From NCBI RefSeq assembly GCF_029894425.1, contig NZ_JARXYJ010000001.1, positions 2,852,001-2,916,000 of the forward strand: a stretch of DNA of 64,000 nucleotides, in the 5' to 3' direction. Shown here piece by piece: positions 57,971 to 64,000 of this stretch (positions within the stretch are counted from its first letter, which is position 1; each line of letters starts with the position of its first letter). Made by a program: the position numbers and the translations under genes. Under the pieces are notes generated by a model. It was not told the origin of the DNA and ran no database searches. It saw nothing but the letters and a program-made list of their open reading frames with translations. The DNA is from Streptomyces sp. SAI-127. Its GTDB lineage: Bacteria > Actinomycetota > Actinomycetes > Streptomycetales > Streptomycetaceae.

Positions 57971-59470
57971 ATGACCACCACCTACGACCGTGGGGCGCCC
58001 GCCTCCGGGAAAACAGACCTTGGCCGCCGCGGCTCACACGCCGTGCGCTGGTGGGTGCTCGTCGTGCTGGGCGTGGCACAGCTCATGGTCACGCTCGACG
58101 CGACCGTCGTGAACATCGCGCTGCCCGCCGCGCAGCATGACCTCGGTTTCAGCGACGGCAGCCGGCAGTGGGTCATCACGGGTTACGCCCTGGCGTTCGG
58201 CAGCCTGCTCCTCCTCGGCGGCCGACTCGGTGACCTGTTCGGCCGGCGTACCACCTTCGTCATCGGCCTGATCGGTTTCGCGGCCGCTTCCGTCGCCGGC
58301 GGGGCGGCCGGCAGCTTCGAAATCCTTGTCGCGGCACGTGTGGCCCAGGGACTCTTCGCCGCGCTGCTCGCACCCGCGGCCCTCTCACTGCTCAGCGTGA
58401 CCTTCACCCGACCGTCCGAGAGGGCGAAGGCTTTCGGCATCTTCAGCGCGCTGTCCGGTGCGGGCGGCGCGGTCGGGCTGCTGCTCGGCGGCATGCTCAC
58501 CGAATGGGCGTCGTGGCGCTGGGTGATGTACGTGAACGTCGTCTTCGCGGCGGTCGCGCTGGTCGGCGCGCTGCTGCTGCTGGCCAAGCCCGCGGTCACC
58601 GAGCGGCCCAAGCTCGATATTCCGGGCACCGTCGTGGTGAGCGCCGCGCTGTTCGCCGTCGTCTACGGGTTCGCGCACGTCGAATCCACCAGTTGGACCA
58701 ACCCGGTCACCCTCGGCTCCATGATCGTCGGCGTGGTGCTGCTCGCCGTGTTCGTGTGGCTGGAGTCCCGGGTCGCGCATCCGCTGCTGCCGCTGCGTCT
58801 CGTGCTGGACCGGACCCGGGGCGGTTCCTTCCTGGCCGTGTTCGTCGTGGGCATGGGGATGTTTTCGATCTTCCTGTTCCTGACCTATTACCTGGAGGCA
58901 AGCATCGGCTACTCGCCGATCAAGACCGGTCTGGCGTTCCTGCCGATGGTCGGGGGAATCGTTGCCGCGGCGACCACGGCGCCTTCGCTGCTGCTGCCCA
59001 GGGTCGGTCCGAAGATCGTGGTCTCCGCCAGCTTCCTGGTCGCCGCGACCGGTATGGCCCTGCTGAACCGGCTCGCCCTGGACAGCGGCTACGTCGCCGA
59101 CATCATGCCCGGCATGATCCTGCTGGGTCTCGGCCTCGGCGGGGTGATGACCACCGCGTTCCAGGGTGCGACGGCAGGTGTGCACCACGAGGACACGGGC
59201 GTCGCCTCGGCGCTGATCAACACCAGCCAGCAGGTGGGCGGCTCGATCAGCACGGCCCTGCTGACCACCGTCGCCTCATCGGCCGCGACCGACTATCTGA
59301 CCTCGCACAAGCCCGGCGCGCTGACCGTGGCGCAGGCCGGGGTCGAGGGCTACACGGCCACCCTGGCGTGGGGCGCCGGGTTCTTCGTGGTCGGTGCGGT
59401 GCTCGCAGCGTTCCTGGTACCGAACGCACCCCTGGCACCGTCGGAAGGCGAGCCCGTCATCGCCCACTGA
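57971..59470 (+). CDS. MFS drug exporter, DHA2 (14-helix) family
   Basis: A 499-residue transporter with about 14 hydrophobic segments. Motifs: LMVTLDATVVNIALPAAQHDLGFS in helix 1 (motif D1 of EmrB/QacA-type pumps), GGRLGDLFGRRTTFVIGL (motif A), and LSGAGGAVGLLLGGMLTEWASWRWVMYVNV (motif C region). ATG 57971 follows a GAGGGAAAA site. TetR-type operators lie upstream and a TetR gene follows 48 nt after the stop. It likely exports a toxic compound sensed by the repressor. Distance and separate regulation argue against its being the peptide exporter. Confidence 0.95.
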   Translation: MTTTYDRGAPASGKTDLGRRGSHAVRWWVLVVLGVAQLMVTLDATVVNIALPAAQHDLGFSDGSRQWVITGYALAFGSLLLLGGRLGDLFGRRTTFVIGLIGFAAASVAGGAAGSFEILVAARVAQGLFAALLAPAALSLLSVTFTRPSERAKAFGIFSALSGAGGAVGLLLGGMLTEWASWRWVMYVNVVFAAVALVGALLLLAKPAVTERPKLDIPGTVVVSAALFAVVYGFAHVESTSWTNPVTLGSMIVGVVLLAVFVWLESRVAHPLLPLRLVLDRTRGGSFLAVFVVGMGMFSIFLFLTYYLEASIGYSPIKTGLAFLPMVGGIVAAATTAPSLLLPRVGPKIVVSASFLVAATGMALLNRLALDSGYVADIMPGMILLGLGLGGVMTTAFQGATAGVHHEDTGVASALINTSQQVGGSISTALLTTVASSAATDYLTSHKPGALTVAQAGVEGYTATLAWGAGFFVVGAVLAAFLVPNAPLAPSEGEPVIAH

Positions 59471-59472
59471 GT

Positions 59473-59486
59473 AAACCGATCAGTTT
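59473..59486. promoter_or_regulatory. TetR-type operator in front of tetR
   Basis: AAACCGATCAGTTT, nearly identical to the two operators before the MFS gene. It overlaps the region where a tetR promoter would sit (TTAACC at about 59505 is a -10 candidate). Confidence 0.75.
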
Positions 59487-59518
59487 TCATTTCTCCGGAA
59501 CCGGGTTAACCTCGCGGT

Positions 59519-60088
59519 ATGACCACCGAGGCGAAGTCAAGTTCAAGGGAGCGGCTGCTGGAGGCGGCGGCCAGGCTCACCTACCGGGATGGGGTCGGCA
59601 TCGGTGTCGATGCGCTGTGCAAGGCGGCGAAGGTGTCGAAGCGTTCCATGTACCAGCTGTTCGAGAGCAAGGACGAACTGCTGGCAGCGAGCCTGGAGGA
59701 ACGCGCCGCCGCCTTCGTCGCCGGGCTCCTGCCCGCGGCGGACGACGGCCGTCCACCCCGCGAGCGGATCCTGCACGTCTTCGAGCAGTTGGAGTCGCAG
59801 GCCGGCGCCCCCGAGTTCCTGGGCTGCCGGTATCTGACCGTTCAGGTCGAGCTCAAGGACCAGAGCCACCCTGCGAGCCGGGTGGCCCACCGGATCAAGG
59901 CGAACCTGACCGGGTTCTTCCGTTCCGAGGCCGAACAGGGTGGCGCGAGCGATCCCGATCTGCTGGCCCGGCAGCTGATCCTGGTCTTCGACGGCGCCAG
60001 CGCCCGCGCGGGGATCCAGGCCGACAACCTGACGGGGCTCATCGCACCCACGGTGACGACCCTGCTCGATACGGCAGGAGTGCGCTGA
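59519..60088 (+). CDS. TetR-family repressor
   Basis: A 189-residue regulator. The N-terminal HTH includes RERLLEAAARLTYRDG then IGVDALCKAAKVSKRSMYQLFESKDELLAASL, the classic TetR pattern. The rest is a helical ligand-binding/dimer domain (LGCRYLTVQVELKDQSHPASRVAHRIK...). No clear ribosome site precedes ATG 59519, so a short or absent leader is possible. It should bind the AAACCGATC(T/A)GTTT sites at 57893-57930 and 59473-59486, controlling the MFS pump. Its ligand is unknown. Confidence 0.93.
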   Translation: MTTEAKSSSRERLLEAAARLTYRDGVGIGVDALCKAAKVSKRSMYQLFESKDELLAASLEERAAAFVAGLLPAADDGRPPRERILHVFEQLESQAGAPEFLGCRYLTVQVELKDQSHPASRVAHRIKANLTGFFRSEAEQGGASDPDLLARQLILVFDGASARAGIQADNLTGLIAPTVTTLLDTAGVR

Positions 60089-60898
60089 CGCGACCTCACG
60101 GGGTCACGCCCTCGCCCCCAGCCGAATCCCGTCGGCCGTGGGCGTTGATGAGCATGCCGACGCGAGTGAGGCCGTTGTCTCGTCGACCTCGACCCCCTTT
60201 GCGGGGTGCGCCGCGATCAACCGCGTGCATGCGTTCACCATGGCGCGGAGGCCGGCTCGGCGACGTCCCCCTGCCCCGTCTGGAAAGCACGGGCCCGCTG
60301 GGGCCTCGTGGAGACGCCACGGAATGCCGACGGCCATGAGACGCAGCCCCGGATCGCTGCGCGTCACGGCAGCGCTCCGCGCCAACTTCGCCGAGAGTCC
60401 GCAGGCGGCGCCCCCGCCATCGTCGCCGAGGTGATCGCCGCGGCGGCGACCGACGCGAGGCCGAAGCCGCGCTGCATCGCCGGATCCCGGGCCGGACGCG
60501 CGAGCACGCCGCGACTTCACCATGACCCGCTGCTGACGTGCCTGCGAGTGCGCTGCGCTCGGTGACGGCGTCAGCCGACTGGCCGGCTGAGCTTGTGGAT
60601 CTGCTCGTCGAAGGCCCCGGGGGGAAGGACACGGCGATCGGCGCCTCCCCAACGGTCCGATCGAGATCGTCGACACCGCCGTCCGACCAGGCCCTGCGCT
60701 GCCTCGCCGACGCCTTCCGGAGCAAGCCCAGAGCAAGCCCGGAGTATCGAAAGCAGCAGACCGGCAAGCCCCCAACCTTTCCCCCGATCGACGTCCCGTA
60801 CACGAAGTGACAGGCCCCGGTCAAAGGCTTCCCAAGTGCCGTGACACTCCCTTCCACCCATGGTCGGGTCCCAACGAAGGCCGTACGTATGCCTGTTT
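60089..60898. other. Intergenic, no gene supported
   Basis: About 800 nt. Several open frames exist on both strands, but none has a convincing ribosome site, family motif or sustained GC3 bias. Short coding-like patches suggest an old decayed gene. Promoter elements for the secreted protein should lie near the right end but were not clear. Confidence 0.45.
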
Positions 60899-60909
60899 GG
60901 GAGGACCTC

Positions 60910-63576
60910 GTGTCAGTACCGACCCGTAAGAGACGATGGCTCACGACCTGGGCCATCACCGCATCCGCCGCACTCGTCGCGATACCCGCAAGCGCCGCGT
61001 CCGGCCAGAGCAGCAGCCCCTTCGGCGCCCGCGCGCTCGCTCAACTCGCCGCCGAACGCGCGGACTCGGTGGGCGCCATGAGCCCCAAGGCGAAGGCCGA
61101 GGACGGCGACGGTGACGGCGACGACGGCAACGAGGCCGACGAGATAGCCGAGGGCGCGGACCAGTACGCCGAGGCGCGCACCTCCCCCGGCGTCGTCGCG
61201 CCGGGCGCCTACGGTGCCGCCTGGTCCAGCCTGACCAAACTGCCGAGCAGCGGCGGCAGTTGGCGCAACGTCACCGACCTGCCGTACAACTCCGACGACC
61301 CCCGCTACCGCGACATCGACTCCAACTCAAGCGGCGGCTCCGGCAACGTCACCGGCCGGATGGCCGCGATCGCCTCCGACGACGACGGGTACGTGTACGC
61401 GGGCAGTGCGGGCGGCGGCGTGTGGCGGTCCCGGTCCGGCGGTGGACACTGGCAGCCGATCAGCGACCGGCTGCCCGCACAGTCCACCGGAGCGCTCGCG
61501 CTCGACGGGACCGGCCGCCTGTGGCTGGGCACCGGCGAGGCGACGACCAACGCGGACGCCTACCTCGGCAGCGGTGTCTACGTCCTGTCCCACCCGCACC
61601 AAGGCACCTTCTCCACCCGCAGCCGGGTCGGCGGCGACGAACTGGAGTCCACCACCATCCACGAGCTGCGCTTCGGCGGCGGCAAGGTGTGGGCGGCGAC
61701 CAGCGAGGGCGTGTGGAGCCACTCCACGAAGACGCTGAAGGGCGCCTGGAAGCTGGAGTTCGCGCCCAACCCCGATTATCTGCCCGGCCGTTCGGAGGCC
61801 GACGACCCCGACGCCCCGTACAAGAACATCGCCAACGACATCGCGATCGACCCGAAGGACCCGAGCAAGGTCGTTCTTGCGGTGGGCTGGCGCAGCGGTG
61901 ACGACTACAACGGCTTCTACACCAAGGGCGCGGGCGGCGCCTGGACACGGATCACCAGCGGCCTGGGCGACCTGCCCGCCGACGCGGACGACGTCGGCAA
62001 CGTCACCTTCGCCCGCTCCGCCGACGGCTCCCGCTACTACGCCATCGACCAGTCACCGGAGCAGCTGAACACCAACCCGGACAGCGGCCTGGAGGGCATC
62101 TACGTCTCCAAGTCCGGCTCCCCCACGGGCCCTTGGACGAAGATCGCCGACTATCAGGGCCTGGCCGCCGACGGCTCCGCGCTGACCACCAGCGGCTACA
62201 TGCCGGGCGTGCAGGCCTGGTACAACCAGTTCCTGACGGTCGACCCGGCGAACGCGGAGCACGTGTACGCGGGTCTGGAGGAGGTCTACGAGACCAAGGA
62301 CGGCGGCAGCACCTGGTCGACCGTGGGCCCGTACTGGAACTTCTCCTTCCCCTGCTGGAACATCGACCCGGCCAAGCAGACCGGTGACTGCAGCCAGACC
62401 ACCCACTCCGACCAGCACGGCGTGGCGATCGGCAGCTACCACGGCAAGAGCTTCGTGTACGTCGGCAACGACGGCGGCGTCTACAAGCGGCCGGTCAACG
62501 GCTCCCAGGACTCCTCCGGGCACGCCACCGACTGGACCTCGCTGAACGACGGCACCATCGACACCCTGCAGTACTACTCGGTGGGCATCGGCAAGGACCT
62601 GGACCACGGCGGCGTCTCCGTCACCGGCGGCCTGCAGGACAACGGCCAGTCCGTCCTGCGCAGCAACGACAAGGTGATGGGCTCCAACTTCGGCGGGGAC
62701 GGCGGCGACACGCTCACCGACCCGGCCAACGGGTGCAACATGGCCGAGGAGTACGTCTACCTCTCCATCCAGGTGACCCAGAACTGTGCCGTCAACGACG
62801 GGAGTTGGATCGACGACGCCGCCAAGGCCACGTCGTACAACGTCGCCCCGGCGGACAACGCAACCGGCGAGGCCCGCTTCATCGCCCCGCTCGCGGCCGA
62901 CGCCAAGAACCCCTCGACCTGGATCGCGGGCGGCCGTCACGTGTGGGTGCAGACCCACGGCTACGCCATCCGCAGCGGCAGCGAGTGGACCAGCCTGTAC
63001 GACCTCGGCGAAGGCCGCACCGCGACCGCCGTCGCCACCTCCGGCGGCAAGGTCTACGCGGCCTGGTGCGGGCCCTGCAACAACCAGGGCTTCGCCCGCG
63101 GAATCTCCGTCGGCAACACGGACGGCACCGGCTGGCACGACATCGCCCTGCCGGCCACCGGCGCGGACGGGACCGTACCCAACCGCTACCTCAGCGGCTT
63201 CGCCGTCGACCCGAAGAACGCCGACCACGTCTACCTCACGGTCAACGGCTTCTCCCGGCAGTGGACCGAGGGGCCGGGCGCGGGCGTGGGTCACGTCTTC
63301 GAGTCCAAGGACGGCGGTACCACCTGGAAGGACATCTCGAAGAACCTCCCCGACGTGCCGGCCGACTCCGCGGTCGTCACACCGAACGGTGGTCTCGCCG
63401 TGGGCACCGACCTCGGTGTCGTCTACCGGGCGCCGGGACGTACGACCTGGCAGCGCGTCGGCAACCTCCCGGCGGTCGCCGTGCTCCAGGTGAAGCTGAG
63501 CCCCGACGGCAGCACGCTGTACGCGGCCACCCACGGCCGCGGCATCTACGCGATCAAGGTGCGCGACTGCGGCTGA
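60910..63576 (+). CDS. Secreted BNR/sortilin-like beta-propeller protein
   Basis: An 888-residue protein from GTG 60910, preceded by GGGAGG (60899-60904). Signal peptide: basic VPTRKRRWLTTW, hydrophobic AITASAALVAIPASA, cleavage near ASAASG. An acidic Asp/Gly-rich stretch follows (~55-80), then repeats with the Asp-box rhythm S.DGG.TW / SRSGGGHWQPI / TKDGGSTWSTV / SKDGGTTWKDI and AGSAGGGVWRS blades, ending in YAATHGRGIYAIKV. These features are shared with sialidase-like, VPS10 and xyloglucanase-type propellers. Likely extracellular binding or glycoside hydrolysis; the specific activity is not identifiable. Not evidently part of the NRPS cluster. Confidence 0.88.
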   Translation: MSVPTRKRRWLTTWAITASAALVAIPASAASGQSSSPFGARALAQLAAERADSVGAMSPKAKAEDGDGDGDDGNEADEIAEGADQYAEARTSPGVVAPGAYGAAWSSLTKLPSSGGSWRNVTDLPYNSDDPRYRDIDSNSSGGSGNVTGRMAAIASDDDGYVYAGSAGGGVWRSRSGGGHWQPISDRLPAQSTGALALDGTGRLWLGTGEATTNADAYLGSGVYVLSHPHQGTFSTRSRVGGDELESTTIHELRFGGGKVWAATSEGVWSHSTKTLKGAWKLEFAPNPDYLPGRSEADDPDAPYKNIANDIAIDPKDPSKVVLAVGWRSGDDYNGFYTKGAGGAWTRITSGLGDLPADADDVGNVTFARSADGSRYYAIDQSPEQLNTNPDSGLEGIYVSKSGSPTGPWTKIADYQGLAADGSALTTSGYMPGVQAWYNQFLTVDPANAEHVYAGLEEVYETKDGGSTWSTVGPYWNFSFPCWNIDPAKQTGDCSQTTHSDQHGVAIGSYHGKSFVYVGNDGGVYKRPVNGSQDSSGHATDWTSLNDGTIDTLQYYSVGIGKDLDHGGVSVTGGLQDNGQSVLRSNDKVMGSNFGGDGGDTLTDPANGCNMAEEYVYLSIQVTQNCAVNDGSWIDDAAKATSYNVAPADNATGEARFIAPLAADAKNPSTWIAGGRHVWVQTHGYAIRSGSEWTSLYDLGEGRTATAVATSGGKVYAAWCGPCNNQGFARGISVGNTDGTGWHDIALPATGADGTVPNRYLSGFAVDPKNADHVYLTVNGFSRQWTEGPGAGVGHVFESKDGGTTWKDISKNLPDVPADSAVVTPNGGLAVGTDLGVVYRAPGRTTWQRVGNLPAVAVLQVKLSPDGSTLYAATHGRGIYAIKVRDCG

Positions 63577-63587
63577 CAGCGGCGTGA

Positions 63588-63621
63588 CAGGGGGTGGCTC
63601 CGGCTTCCGGGGTCACCCCTG
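63588..63621. terminator. Possible bidirectional hairpin terminator
   Basis: CAGGGGGTG (63588-63596) pairs with CACCCCTG (63614-63621) with one bulged G around a 17-nt loop, in the 36-nt gap between convergent genes and overlapping the last codons of the minus-strand gene. Confidence 0.4.
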
Positions 63622-64000
63622 CTTCGGGTACGGCAGCACGTCGACATGCAGGGTGAAGGCGACCCGCGCCGCGCCCGCCACGTCCGGGGCCTTCGCCCGC
63701 GCGGTGATCGCGGCCGTACCGCCCCGGGTGCCCGCGCACCGCAGCGATGCGCGGGCCGTGCCGTCCGCGTCCACCCGCCATCCGGACGCCAGGACGAAGG
63801 CCGGCGCGGAACTGAGCACGGCCGTCCAACGCCTGTCGTCCGTCCGGGGCTCCAGCACCAGGGACACGACGGCTCCCGGCCGCAGGCACAGCCGCTGGAC
63901 GACCGCGTCACCGGGGCTGACGAGGACCTCAGCGCGTCCGGAGACACAGCTCACGGACGAGGACGGAGACGAGGACGAGGACGATGATGGAGACGGGGAC
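63613..64000 (-). CDS. Secreted or lipoprotein-like protein, 5' end beyond window
   Basis: A frame open to the window edge. The visible part starts in a Ser/Pro tract (SPSPSSSS-like, about 64000-63955), then SCVSGRAEVLVSPGDAVVQR, RPGAVVSLVLEP, WTAVLSSAPAFVL, ARASLRCAGTRGGTAAITARAK and ends FTLHVDVLPYPKQG. A Ser/Pro linker followed by a small all-beta, two-cysteine domain suggests an exported protein whose signal peptide lies outside the window. No named family recognised. A start at GTG 63954 would remove the linker; the upstream in-frame linker makes the longer form likelier. Confidence 0.65.
   Translation of the reverse strand, partial: SPSPSSSSSSSPSSSVSCVSGRAEVLVSPGDAVVQRLCLRPGAVVSLVLEPRTDDRRWTAVLSSAPAFVLASGWRVDADGTARASLRCAGTRGGTAAITARAKAPDVAGAARVAFTLHVDVLPYPKQG

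Noticed and set aside
58504..60339. 611-codon plus-strand frame overlapping the MFS and TetR genes
   Set aside because: Alternative-frame shadow of two well-supported genes, with Arg/Gly-rich translation.
60089..60898. Several open frames of 80-290 codons on both strands
   Set aside because: No ribosome sites, no motifs, no sustained third-position bias; treated as intergenic.

Overview
The window is high-GC actinomycete DNA, almost certainly Streptomyces: nearly all third codon positions are G or C, GTG starts are common, operons are coupled by ATGA overlaps, and the gene families are typical of that genus. About 54 kb from the left edge is one nonribosomal peptide (NRPS) gene cluster. The left edge cuts a thioesterase gene, so the cluster continues out of view. 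No rRNA, tRNA or CRISPR array was seen.

Layout. (1) 1-4199, minus strand: type II thioesterase, S9 peptidase, cytochrome P450. (2) 4463-10423, plus strand: ribbon-helix-helix regulator, DUF4097 protein, DrrA/DrrB-type ABC exporter, second P450, second DUF4097 protein. (3) 10780-12186: DoxX-like membrane protein, then a strong terminator. (4) 12896-43632, minus strand: a diiron (heme-oxygenase-like) oxidase gene, then a fused electron-transfer flavoprotein, a 91-residue unknown, a YbaK-type deacylase, the 6197-residue NRPS, the 2710-residue NRPS and a ferredoxin. (5) 44009-48382: LuxR-type regulator facing a coupled cassette of SyrB2-type halogenase, free-standing A domain, free PCP and thioesterase. 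(6) 48778-53795: MbtH, ornithine N-hydroxylase (KtzI type), CPA2 antiporter, piperazate synthase (KtzT type), LmbU-family regulator. (7) 53.8-57.9 kb: MarR-like regulator, internal-repeat protein, IS701-like transposase and decayed sequence, which looks like the right border. (8) 57.9-64 kb, probably unrelated: TetR-controlled MFS exporter, secreted beta-propeller protein, and a secreted protein cut by the right edge.

The assembly line reads C-A-PCP / C-A(dead)-PCP-E / C-A-PCP / C-A-PCP-E / C-A-PCP on the first NRPS and C-A(NMT)-PCP / C-A-PCP-TE on the second. Eye-extracted specificity codes give piperazate for modules 3 and 4 (DVFSVAAYAK in both) and glycine for module 5 (DILQLGLIWK). Modules 1, 6 and 7 are not confidently assigned; module 6 is Val-like and N-methylates. 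The module 2 A domain has lost core motifs and its catalytic lysine, so its residue must come in trans. A good candidate source is the A/PCP/halogenase cassette, which would supply a chlorinated amino acid. The predicted product is a heptapeptide (or acylated/extended heptapeptide) with an L-Piz-D-Piz-Gly core, an N-methyl residue and possibly chlorine. I do not recognise it as a known compound.

Two cis-regulatory systems can be read directly. A palindrome of the form GTCC-N8-GGAC occurs in six intergenic regions across 48 kb of the cluster, one just upstream of the LuxR gene. Arrays of TGGCGCCA-like sites spaced 11 bp apart occur at the promoter of the ribbon-helix-helix gene and upstream of the ABC exporter operon.
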